This document shows, in pieces, positions 1 to 6,863 of a stretch of 32,635 bases of DNA. A program made the position numbers and the translations under genes. Location of the stretch: positions 1 to 32,635 of the forward strand of contig CAIXKI010000242.1 of assembly GCA_903920005.1 (NCBI GenBank), given 5' to 3'. The stretch is from an uncultured delta proteobacterium (lineage in GTDB: Bacteria; Bdellovibrionota_C; UBA2361; OMII01). The notes beneath the pieces are model-generated. The model was not told the DNA's origin, searched no databases, and saw only the letters and a program-made list of their open reading frames with translations. Position 1 is the stretch's first letter. Every line of letters starts with the position of its first letter.

Positions 1-267
1 CGTGAGCACAGCGTCAATAGCGGTGGTAAGGGACGACTCGTCTTGCGCCGATGACGGCGAACTTTGATTAACACCCCCCGAACTATTCGAATAGGCCGCA
101 ACTATCGCATCCACCCCCGAGGTGTCAAAAGAGGTAGGAGCACCACTACCGGCACTGCCTTGCGAATAGATGGCGAGCAGCACATCGCCCAAAGGAGGCG
201 AGGACGAGCCAACAGAGCTACTATGAGACAAAGCGCTTACCATACAGTGTAGGCTTTGAGCTTCCAT
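1..267 (-). CDS. Serine-rich N-terminus of an unidentified protein, cut by the left edge
   Basis: An open frame of 89 codons runs without a stop from an ATG at 267 to the first base of the window. The reading is rich in Ser, Gly and Ala (for example SALSHSSSVGSSSPP), with a later stretch ending TTAIDAVLT. There is no hydrophobic signal or membrane segment in the visible part. A purine-rich GGAGAAGG lies about 13 bases before the ATG, and the frame is closed by a TAG about 78 bases upstream of it. The gene follows the SDR gene on the same strand after about 170 bases, so it may be the last gene of the ssb operon or have its own promoter. The family is not recognisable; low-complexity Ser/Gly composition alone can mislead. 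Confidence 0.5.
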   Translation of the reverse strand, partial: MEAQSLHCMVSALSHSSSVGSSSPPLGDVLLAIYSQGSAGSGAPTSFDTSGVDAIVAAYSNSSGGVNQSSPSSAQDESSLTTAIDAVLT

Positions 268-440
268 GTGGACGTCAAAGCCTTCTCCTACCACATCGTC
301 AAAAATGAGAGTGGCAGAACATTTGGAAGCGAAAAACGCTACGATCTACTTCGGTAAAAATGAGTAGGTTTCAGAACTGAGGAAAATCCGTACGAGAAGC
401 ACTTACAGCACTCGTCAATGCCGCGAATCACGAGCCCGGG

Positions 441-1241
441 TCAATACCCCAGCTCCTTCCGCATCACGATGCGAGAGAGAGCGAGCAAAAGCCCTCGGGG
501 TATAAAGCGAGCTCCATGCGCGAGGAACTTATTAAACCAGCCATCTACAACGATAGATTTCTTTCCCAGCGACCCCAATGCGGACTCAACAACGTGCTGC
601 GCCGAACGATACGGCGAATGGTAGTCCCTCAATCCAGCCCCTGCCTGAAACTCCGTCTCGGTGAGACCTGGCAGAACCGTAAGAACATCAACACCTGTTC
701 CCACACACTCACCATGAAGGCTCTCTCCAAAATAGAGGTCGAACGCTTTTGTCGCGCTGTACGCGGAGAACCACGGAGCGGGAACCGTTCCTACGACGCT
801 GGATACTACAATCACTGCGCCTCGTCTACGAACCTTCATTCCTGGAAGAAAGCGAATGGTCATGTCTACAACAGCCCGGCAGTTGAGATTGATCATCCCG
901 ATCGTCTTATCCCGTTCTACCGTCTCAAGTGGGCCCAGAAATCCCACGCCCGCGTTATTCACGAGAACGTCCACAGCGAGCCCCGTCTCCTGAACAAAAC
1001 GAACAACCGCATCAACTCCATCGTCACGAGAAAGATCAACGACAACAGGGATAAGAGAACCATTTCCATCTTTTTTGATCTCGCTCTCCAATGCAGCGAG
1101 ACGATCAGCGCGTCGAGCCACCGCCAGCACGGTAAAACCCTCCGCTGCCAACGCGCGACTAAAAGCGGCCCCTATCCCAGAGCTCGCCCCCGTTACAAGC
1201 GCAACGGCGCCGTACCTATCTTTCAGAGAAGCGGAGCGCAT
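441..1241 (-). CDS. Short-chain dehydrogenase/reductase (classical SDR)
   Basis: A 266-residue classical SDR that should use NAD(P)(H) on a carbonyl or alcohol substrate; the substrate cannot be told from sequence. Visible motifs in order: the cofactor glycine motif TGASSGIG at about 17-24, Arg residues at 43-44 after the second strand (often an NADP preference), NNAG at 95-98, the catalytic Ser in VVSSVVG at about 147-148, and the catalytic YSATK (Tyr161, Lys165). The length is typical. The C-terminal stretch KFLAHGARFIPRGLLLALSR is amphipathic and could contact membrane, which recalls the DltE/YqjQ-like lipid-associated SDR group; that is inference. An AAAGGG sits 8 bases before the ATG. 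It lies 20 bases downstream of the DUF445 gene, so it is probably co-transcribed with ssb. Confidence 0.9.
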   Translation of the reverse strand: MRSASLKDRYGAVALVTGASSGIGAAFSRALAAEGFTVLAVARRADRLAALESEIKKDGNGSLIPVVVDLSRDDGVDAVVRFVQETGLAVDVLVNNAGVGFLGPLETVERDKTIGMINLNCRAVVDMTIRFLPGMKVRRRGAVIVVSSVVGTVPAPWFSAYSATKAFDLYFGESLHGECVGTGVDVLTVLPGLTETEFQAGAGLRDYHSPYRSAQHVVESALGSLGKKSIVVDGWFNKFLAHGARFIPRGLLLALSRIVMRKELGY

Positions 1242-1261
1242 CCTCGAAACCCTTTAAAGCG

Positions 1262-1885
1262 TTAGCCCCATGCGGGAAGGAGCATGATTCCGACCTGGAT
1301 GAGCCCGACCAAGAATCCAAGGACTCCTCCTAATATCTCGATCGCTTTTAATTCGCGGGCAGATATCTCATAAATAAGTGACTCAAGTTTCGAAAGATCG
1401 AAAGCCTCTATCTTTGTTTGAACGATGGCACTCACATCGAGACGGTGCTCGACGCGCTCAACGACCCGCTCCATAAACTGCGGGAAACGCTCCGCCATCT
1501 GACTCTGAAGAAGCTGCTTTATCTGTCCAAGCAGGGGCCCCTGCAAAAATGCCCCAATCATCGGATTCTGCGAGACCATTCGTTGCGCGAACAGCTCAAC
1601 CTGTTCTGACAGGAACGCGGATGCTTCTTCGGCCGTCTCAGAACTCTGCAACGCTTGCTGAATATCGTGACTCGAAAAGAGATCTCGTTCGATCATAGCG
1701 CCGAGACTCGCCGCGATCTGCTTCTGGCGCTTTGGAACCAGGCCGTGAAAAGTAATCCCCATAAGCCTTGTGGGCTTATGGGGTCTGAAAATCATCCGAA
1801 CCGCAATGTAGTTCGTGATATATCCAATGAGCGCCGCGATCGCAGGGATCGATACCAGCGCCCATGTATTAGAATGGGATGTCAT
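1262..1885 (-). CDS. DUF445 family membrane protein
   Basis: A 207-residue protein with the N-terminal DUF445 signature: a hydrophobic first helix followed by GYITNYIAVRMIFRPHKP, then HGLVPKRQKQIAASLG. The C-terminus is a second hydrophobic helix (LGGVLGFLVGLIQVGIMLL), giving a two-anchor protein with an alpha-helical middle of about 130 residues that probably lies in the cytoplasm. The family is widespread (YheB in Bacillus is a longer relative) and its function is unknown. The ATG lies inside the end of ssb, overlapping it by 17 bases, so translation is probably coupled. No good ribosome site is seen before the ATG, which fits coupling. The family assignment is fairly firm; the function is open. 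Confidence 0.85.
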   Translation of the reverse strand: MTSHSNTWALVSIPAIAALIGYITNYIAVRMIFRPHKPTRLMGITFHGLVPKRQKQIAASLGAMIERDLFSSHDIQQALQSSETAEEASAFLSEQVELFAQRMVSQNPMIGAFLQGPLLGQIKQLLQSQMAERFPQFMERVVERVEHRLDVSAIVQTKIEAFDLSKLESLIYEISARELKAIEILGGVLGFLVGLIQVGIMLLPAWG

Positions 1886-2360
1886 CGTCGTCGAATGTTA
1901 CTGGCTCATCACGAACAGCTGGTGAACGTCCACCGTTAGCTGCCTTTGGAAGGGAGTCCGCTGTGGGGATACCCGCAAGCACATTGTTGTTCGCCGGCTC
2001 ACCACCGAAGTCCATGTCAGCACCCTCACCTCGAGCGCCACCTACGAATTGAATCGTATCAGCGAGGATCTCTGTGGTGTAACGATCTTTTCCTTCTTTA
2101 TCCTGCCACTTATTAGTGCGGATACGTCCCTCAACGAACGCTTGTCGGCCCTTCTTAAGGAACTTTGCGCAATTTTCCGCTGTTTTTCCGAAGGTAACCA
2201 CATTGTGCCACTCGGTGTGGTCAACCCACTGGCCGCCCTGGTCCTTCTTGCGCTCACCCGTAGCCAACGAGAATCGGCAGATCGCCATCTGTTGCGGGGT
2301 GTAACGAACCTCAGGGTCCTTGCCCAAATTTCCTAACAAAATTACTTTATTAATGCCCAT
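1869..2360 (-). CDS. ssb: Single-stranded DNA-binding protein
   Basis: SSB coats single-stranded DNA in replication, recombination and repair and recruits partners through its acidic tip. The start is set at 2360 (MGINKVILLGNLGKDPEVRY, the usual SSB opening) because a perfect GGAGG lies 7 bases upstream; an in-frame extension to 2438 has no SSB-like sequence. The product is 163 residues: an OB fold to about residue 105 (WHNVVTFGKTAENCAKFLKKG, VEGRIRTNKW), a Gly/Asn/Pro linker and the conserved DDDDIPF tail that binds exonuclease I, RecO and other partners. recO is encoded 13 kb away in this window. ssb heads a minus-strand operon with the DUF445 and SDR genes. Confidence 0.97.
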   Translation of the reverse strand: MGINKVILLGNLGKDPEVRYTPQQMAICRFSLATGERKKDQGGQWVDHTEWHNVVTFGKTAENCAKFLKKGRQAFVEGRIRTNKWQDKEGKDRYTTEILADTIQFVGGARGEGADMDFGGEPANNNVLAGIPTADSLPKAANGGRSPAVRDEPVTFDDDDIPF

Positions 2361-2426
2361 ACTGAAGCCTCCACAAATATGCCCTGGGTAATCGGCCCAA
2401 CCCCTCAAAGGTTGCTTGAGTTGGGG

Positions 2427-2454
2427 TTTATAACCCACTTTTTTCCCACCTCAA
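2427..2454 (-). promoter_or_regulatory. Sigma-70-type promoter for the ssb operon
   Basis: On the minus strand TTGAGG (2449-2454) is followed after 16 bases by TATAAA (2427-2432), matching the consensus at four and five of six positions. The start of transcription would fall near 2420, about 60 bases before the ssb ATG. Spacing and position fit well, but there is no experimental support. Confidence 0.55.
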
Positions 2455-2508
2455 AGAGTTGTTTGGGAGTTCCTAGAGGGTATTTTGATACCCCGCCCCA
2501 TCCCTCTC

Positions 2509-2536
2509 TTGAGGTCTTTACCCGGTAGGGTAGACT
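2509..2536 (+). promoter_or_regulatory. Possible promoter for the DUF177 gene
   Basis: TTGAGG (2509-2514), a 16-base gap, then TAGACT (2531-2536). A start about 7 bases further on would fall near 2543, only about 4 bases before the ATG at 2547. The -10 overlaps a short perfect dyad GGTAG-A-CTACC. The match is moderate and the call tentative. Confidence 0.3.
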
Positions 2537-2546
2537 ACCTTTAACA

Positions 2547-3098
2547 ATGAGAATTTGCACGACAACCATACCATTTTCAGGGATGAGCATAGAGGGAATA
2601 GTTCCCCTCGACGCCCTCAATACCAGGCTGAAGGAAGGCTCCAAAGGCCAGGAAATAGCCTTTGAAGCGCCCCCCAGCGTAGCCATCACCCTCACCCGTA
2701 CGCTCGGTGGAATCTTGGTAAAGGGTTCGGTCGCAGGCACCTGCAAACAAGACTGCTCAACATGCGCCGATCCGGTGAGCCACGCACTCGACATCCCGAT
2801 TGATTGGATACTACAAACCTCAAGCGACCGTGCCGGTCCTGAGGACGAACTGGACGACCCCGGCGTCATCGCATACGAGGGGGACCACATTGACCTTGAA
2901 GAGCACCTTCAAGAGGCTCTTATCTTAAACCTTAGTCCATTCTGGCATCCACCGCGCGACGAGGATGACCACTGCTCAGTGTGCAAACGTAATTGCTCAG
3001 TGAACTCGTGGCAGAGCGCAGCCTCAGAGACGTCCGACAAGAGTCCCTCATTCGGAGACCTCCTTAAAGGAGCGATGAAGGGCCCGACAAAGCATTAA
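2547..3098 (+). CDS. YceD/DUF177 family protein (23S rRNA accumulation protein family)
   Basis: A 183-residue member of the YceD (DUF177) family, whose bacterial and plant members are needed for normal 23S rRNA accumulation. Family traits visible: the opening MRI..TIPFSG, a first cysteine group (C66, C70, C73), the conserved block DLEEHLQEALILNLSPFWHP at about 117-135, and a second group C143-x2-C146-x3-C150 like the metal-ligand-type cysteines seen in many members. The start at 2547 keeps the opening common in this family; there is no clear ribosome site. A second ATG at 2583 has AGGG just before it but would lose that opening. rpmF (L32), the usual partner, does not follow; the next 215 bases hold no L32 frame. 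Confidence 0.85.
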   Translation: MRICTTTIPFSGMSIEGIVPLDALNTRLKEGSKGQEIAFEAPPSVAITLTRTLGGILVKGSVAGTCKQDCSTCADPVSHALDIPIDWILQTSSDRAGPEDELDDPGVIAYEGDHIDLEEHLQEALILNLSPFWHPPRDEDDHCSVCKRNCSVNSWQSAASETSDKSPSFGDLLKGAMKGPTKH

Positions 3099-3201
3099 GG
3101 CCACGAATTTGTGCGAGAGGTCTATTTCGTCAACTTTCGGAAGGAACGCTTTTTTCTGATACGGATGGCCGTCCCTATTCATCCCTTGATGTAATTTATT
3201 A

Positions 3202-3235
3202 CCGCAGCCTTTATTTCCGCACCGAGGCTGCGGAA
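3202..3235. other. Overlapping alternative stem-loops after the DUF177 gene
   Basis: CCGCAGCCT (3202-3210) can pair with AGGCTGCGG (3225-3233), a 9-bp perfect stem with a 14-base loop. TTCCGC (3215-3220) can instead pair with GCGGAA (3230-3235). The two are mutually exclusive. No T run follows on the plus strand, so a plain intrinsic terminator is not supported. The rest of 3099-3313 holds no recognisable gene. Confidence 0.4.
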
Positions 3236-3313
3236 GGAATAGACTCTTCGACAAGAGGCGCCTGAGTCGGAGCATTCTTCCTCTCCATTGCTACGAATGT
3301 TATACCGCACCCC

Positions 3314-4540
3314 ATGAAACTCCTATGGATTGGCACCGTTTGGCCGGAACCCGACGCCAGCGCGGCGGGTAGTCGCACGATGCGATTACTTGAAGCGTGT
3401 CAGGAGGCGGCGCACGAGGTGCGATTCGTGTCGCCCTGCCAAGAAAACCTGCACCAGAAGGCACTCGAAAGCCGTGGTATCCATACCGCTCGCTTGATGC
3501 CGAACGACAGCGCGTTCGATTCCTACATCTCCGCGTACAAGCCCGAGATCGTCTGTTTTGACCGATTCATGATCGAAGAACAGTTTAGTTGGCGGGTACG
3601 AGAGCACGCTCCCGACACGCTGCGGGTCCTTGATACGGTTGATCTTCACTCGCTACGAAGGGACCGACAGAGGTCCATACGCTCTGAAGACTCAACCCAT
3701 TCACTCTCCATCTCCGATGACACCCTACGAGAATTAGCCTCGATATATCGAAGCGATCTCTCTCTGATAATCTCGCGCGCGGAGGAGTCGTTGCTGACTG
3801 ACAAGTTAGGCGTCCCAACCTCGCTACTAGAGGTCACGGGTTTCTTCTATCCCTCTCCGCCCCCTTTTCGCGGATGGGAGGAGCGGAAAAATCTGGTGTT
3901 TATCGGTAACGGCCTCCATGAACCGAATCTCGACGCGGTCCGGCTTCTTAAGCACACCTTGTGGGGGGCTATCCGAGCGGCTCTCGCTGACCAGGGACTA
4001 AAGGATGTGGAGTTGCATGTGTACGGCGCCTATCTCCCGCAGGAGATCATGCAGTTCGATAATCCGCGCGAGCGCTTTCGTGTCATGGGTAAGGCCGGTG
4101 ACGTGTACGAAACCTTACAGCGATATCGGTGCACACTTGCCCCGTTACGGTTCGGCGCTGGATTAAAGGGTAAGGTTAGTGATGGCTGGATGGTTGGAAC
4201 CCCGTGCATTGCCACACCGATTGCGGCAGAGGGCATGGTGTATGAAGAGCGATTTGGGGGAGTAATCGAGGAGCGCATGGAGCACTACCCTCAACGAGTG
4301 GCAGAACTCTACACCGACACCAGTAGCTGGAACACGGCGCAGGCAAGCGGCCGAGAGATCCTCACAACGCTCTTCTCTCAAGCAACGAACGCGCGAATCT
4401 TTCAAGACCGGCTTACTCGTCTCATTCATGAGAAAGAGGAGCTTCGTCAGCGAAACATCGTAGGATCCATGCTTTGGTACCACGGCCTTCGAAGCACTGA
4501 GTACTTCTCTCGCTGGATTGAATGTAAGAATAAGGTGTAG
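3314..4540 (+). CDS. Glycosyltransferase, GT4-like (GT-B fold)
   Basis: A 408-residue protein that looks like a GT-B glycosyltransferase. The N-terminal half opens MKLLWIGTVWPEPDASAAGSR, typical of the acceptor-binding lobe with a Gly-rich loop, followed by TMRLLEACQEAAHEVRFVS. The C-terminal half has LVFIGNGLHEPNLDAVRLL at about 195-215, the usual start of the nucleotide-sugar lobe, and then LAPLRFGAGLKGKVSDGWM and GTPCIATPIAAEGM at about 275-310, the donor-binding and E-x7-E-like region. The donor and acceptor sugars cannot be read. There is no membrane segment, so it probably acts in the cytoplasm on an envelope glycan or lipid. No clear ribosome site precedes the ATG. It stands alone between the DUF177 gene and a secreted-protein gene. 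Confidence 0.8.
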   Translation: MKLLWIGTVWPEPDASAAGSRTMRLLEACQEAAHEVRFVSPCQENLHQKALESRGIHTARLMPNDSAFDSYISAYKPEIVCFDRFMIEEQFSWRVREHAPDTLRVLDTVDLHSLRRDRQRSIRSEDSTHSLSISDDTLRELASIYRSDLSLIISRAEESLLTDKLGVPTSLLEVTGFFYPSPPPFRGWEERKNLVFIGNGLHEPNLDAVRLLKHTLWGAIRAALADQGLKDVELHVYGAYLPQEIMQFDNPRERFRVMGKAGDVYETLQRYRCTLAPLRFGAGLKGKVSDGWMVGTPCIATPIAAEGMVYEERFGGVIEERMEHYPQRVAELYTDTSSWNTAQASGREILTTLFSQATNARIFQDRLTRLIHEKEELRQRNIVGSMLWYHGLRSTEYFSRWIECKNKV

Positions 4541-4658
4541 TCCTTCCCTATCTCGAGACCTGAGCGACGGCTAGCGCTCCACGCCTGTTTCGTATTAGGT
4601 ACTTAAGGGAGATCCTTCTTCCCTCTGCCTATACGCTACATTATCGCCGGTAACGAAC

Positions 4659-4680
4659 ATAACCAGACCGTAACGGTTAT
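4659..4680 (+). promoter_or_regulatory. Inverted repeat before the secreted-protein gene
   Basis: ATAACC (4659-4664) and GGTTAT (4675-4680) form a perfect 6-bp dyad with a 10-base centre, 20 bases before the ATG at 4700. It could be an operator or a 5' leader hairpin. No convincing -35/-10 pair is seen around it. Confidence 0.25.
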
Positions 4681-4699
4681 AGTACGAGGGTTTTCTGCC

Positions 4700-5494
4700 A
4701 TGAAAAAAGCGTTCATCAGTTCAGTTCTGGGACTCACAGCTTCCCTATTTTTCACCCCTACGGGATACGCGGATGAAGTGCACGTCATAGGGACTTATAG
4801 AGGAAAGAAGTCGACAAACGAGGACTATCAACTTCTCGAGAAGCGCCGCGACAAGGCGTGCCCGAGCTTCGAGTATTGCGGCAAACTCCCCATGGCTGCA
4901 TGCAAGATACCGATTGAGAATTGCGATCGAGCCCAAGAGATACTCGATCAAAGCTTTCCCGGCCGGATCGATGTCGATGTGACACGAACAGGAACGCCAT
5001 TAACTCTTATCCTAACCGCATATGACCCAACAAAGTGGCGTATTAAGGTGGCGAAGGGCGTCACTATCAAGCGGATTATCTTAAGTGGTTACAATCCGCA
5101 AACCCTTAGAAAGAGCAAGCTGCTGAAAAATGTTCGCGTTGAAAAAGAGTCTTACGAAGAGGGAGACTCTCATTTCTTTTACTTTCATGGCGATGATCGA
5201 GAGGTGCCAGTAGGGTTTCTGGAGTACAGCTCTGCGGACCAGTCCTGGAAATGCTCATCCCAGGCCGATTTGTTTCCTGGAAATTTTAGATATGGGAAAG
5301 AAGATAACTTCAGTAACACCCTCCGAGAGCTCAAAAAGCGAGGCTTAACGCCAACCTCTATTCAGTCGCAAAGATCAGAGGCTAGACGCTTCTCTATCAC
5401 CAATCAAACGAACTCCGTAGAAATTCCAAAGCTGCGGCCGGCAGGATATTGCTATCAAAATCCGAACGGAACCGTGAGCGAGGGAACCGATTAA
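4700..5494 (+). CDS. Secreted protein of unknown function
   Basis: A 264-residue protein with a clear Sec signal peptide: MKKAF, a hydrophobic core, then TGYA with probable cleavage after Ala24. The mature part has four cysteines in a short region (ACPSFEYCGKLPMAACKIPIENC region, about 53-75) that may form two disulfides. A central block reads LTLILTAYDPTKWRIKV then IKRIILSGYNPQTL, a beta-rich pattern in which a Tyr-Asp-Pro turn and a Trp precede a second strand. I have the impression this block recurs in other exported bacterial proteins but cannot name a family. CGAGGG lies about 8 bases before the ATG. It converges on the metallopeptidase gene across the 53-bp repeat array. Confidence 0.8.
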   Translation: MKKAFISSVLGLTASLFFTPTGYADEVHVIGTYRGKKSTNEDYQLLEKRRDKACPSFEYCGKLPMAACKIPIENCDRAQEILDQSFPGRIDVDVTRTGTPLTLILTAYDPTKWRIKVAKGVTIKRIILSGYNPQTLRKSKLLKNVRVEKESYEEGDSHFFYFHGDDREVPVGFLEYSSADQSWKCSSQADLFPGNFRYGKEDNFSNTLRELKKRGLTPTSIQSQRSEARRFSITNQTNSVEIPKLRPAGYCYQNPNGTVSEGTD

Positions 5495-5517
5495 CGGGGA
5501 ACTGCATCCGTGATCTG

Positions 5518-5783
5518 GAGGGCCGCCGGTCCTCCATCGAATTCCACGATGCATTTGTACCTGCAGCCGGCGAGGCCGCCGGCCTTCCATCGAATTCCAC
5601 GATGCATTTGTACCTACAGCCGGCGAGGCCGCCGCCCCTCCATCGAATTCCACGATGCATTTGTACCTGCGGCCGGCGAGGCCGCCGGCCCTCCATCGAA
5701 TTCCACGATGCATTTGTACCTACAGCCGGCGAGGCCGCCGCCCCTCCATCGAATTCCACGATGCATTTGTACCTGCGGCCGGC
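5518..5783. repeat. 53-bp tandem repeat array, five copies
   Basis: A 29-base core starting CCATCGAATTCCACGATG and ending TTTGTACCT occurs at 5534, 5587, 5640, 5693 and 5746, exactly 53 bases apart and without a mismatch. Between cores lies a GC-rich linker of 24 bases built on GCCGGC-GAGGCC-GCCGGC, a near-palindrome. Linkers alternate: after copies 2 and 4 they carry CTACAGCC and a CCGCCCC end, after copies 3 and 5 CTGCGGCC, so the array also reads as a 106-bp higher-order repeat. It fills the whole gap between two convergent genes and stops at the TAG of the metallopeptidase gene. Because 53 is not a multiple of three, apparent reading frames across it are artefacts. Confidence 0.97.
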
Positions 5784-6859
5784 TAAGGATTTGACGAGGC
5801 ACTTAGCGTCTTAACTTCGCGCGCCAAATCTTTGGGATCCCACCCGAAACGCTTCCGCATCGCCTCATACAAGTCGCAGCGCTCATCTCGCATTGTGGCA
5901 TAGAGCACCATGAGGCCCGCGACACCTTTTCTGTTCACGACCGCCTCGAATTCCATCGACGCGACGCCATAATCTTCTCCTGTGCCCTGAAAATCGGAAG
6001 AGCCAATCCCTCCGCCACGCTGCGCAAGTTCGTGGTACATAGTAACGACGCTCCCCTTCGATATCTCTGGGGCGTATCTTGACGCGTACCCCTCAAACCA
6101 CGAAGCAAAACCTTCTGTACGTTTTCGATCGCCTCCGGTAACCACACCGTTCATTAACGCAAAGTCGATCACGTGTCCCATCTCGTGCAAGAGAACCTGG
6201 AGGAGCTTCCCATCACTCTCTAGTCCCGATACACATCCCGGCGCGAGATAGTCGACCACTATGTAAATCTGGTCTGGAGGAACCATAAATCCGGGATGCC
6301 CTCCAAGGCTTAACGCCATAGGAAATTGAGAGACCGCAGAAGCCTTATCAATAAGAATCAAAGACCAATCAGCTCGTCTATTTTGCGCTTCGGTGGCGAA
6401 GCGGGCGTTCTTGAGAGCTCGATTAACGGCGGAGGCAGCTTCACTCACCATTCGAGAGGGGCTCTTTGAGAAGCACCTTTCACTCTCGCGTAACCACCTC
6501 ACCTCCATCCGACCGATATCGGTACTAAAAGAACTCGTTCGATAGAGCCCCTTTAACTGCACATCCTCTGTCTTGGGAATAACCTGAGGGTCATTATCGT
6601 TGCATATCGCCTTGGCCCGGTATTTTACCGGCACCTCGTGTAGAGACTTTGCCGACACGATCTCGCGCCCCTCGGTCACAAAGACGCAAGAGTCTCCCGC
6701 CACCGCCAAAACTGGAAAAAGCAAGAGAATCGAGACAAAGCTCTGAACGGCAAGGAGTCTCGCCGTTTTTTTATCTGGCCTGTGGACTCTATATCCTTTG
6801 ATCATCCCACGCATGAGGATACCAAACGAATTCGTGACGGCATCCTTCAGGACTCTCAC
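5783..6859 (-). CDS. Secreted zinc metallopeptidase with HExxH motif
   Basis: A 358-residue reading with a hydrophobic stretch at about 33-54 ending AVAG, a probable Sec signal peptide. HEMGH at 225-229 provides two zinc ligands and the catalytic Glu; EGFASWFEGYAS at 249-260 probably supplies the third ligand in gluzincin style. The 200-205 strand IYIVVDYLAPG and a Cys near each end fit an exported enzyme. It may cleave envelope or external proteins; the substrate is unknown. The listed start is GTG, 4 bases after the lon stop, with no good ribosome site; ATG codons at 6814 and 6805 would give a more usual signal-peptide length and are equally possible. It follows lon closely, so co-transcription is likely. 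Confidence 0.8.
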   Translation of the reverse strand: MRVLKDAVTNSFGILMRGMIKGYRVHRPDKKTARLLAVQSFVSILLLFPVLAVAGDSCVFVTEGREIVSAKSLHEVPVKYRAKAICNDNDPQVIPKTEDVQLKGLYRTSSFSTDIGRMEVRWLRESERCFSKSPSRMVSEAASAVNRALKNARFATEAQNRRADWSLILIDKASAVSQFPMALSLGGHPGFMVPPDQIYIVVDYLAPGCVSGLESDGKLLQVLLHEMGHVIDFALMNGVVTGGDRKRTEGFASWFEGYASRYAPEISKGSVVTMYHELAQRGGGIGSSDFQGTGEDYGVASMEFEAVVNRKGVAGLMVLYATMRDERCDLYEAMRKRFGWDPKDLAREVKTLSASSNP

Positions 6860-6863
6860 GGGT

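Noticed and set aside
64-252. 62-residue Arg-rich plus-strand frame at the left edge
   Set aside because: It is the antisense of the better supported minus-strand partial gene.
3048-3275. 75-residue minus-strand frame after the DUF177 gene
   Set aside because: Overlaps the real gene and the hairpin region; composition is not protein-like and no ribosome site is present.
5518-5783. CRISPR array
   Set aside because: The linkers are nearly identical GC-rich palindromes, not unique spacers, and no cas gene is present.
5375-5814. Several long overlapping frames with repeated peptides on both strands
   Set aside because: They are products of the 53-bp array, whose length is not a multiple of three, so every frame shows the same peptides in turn.
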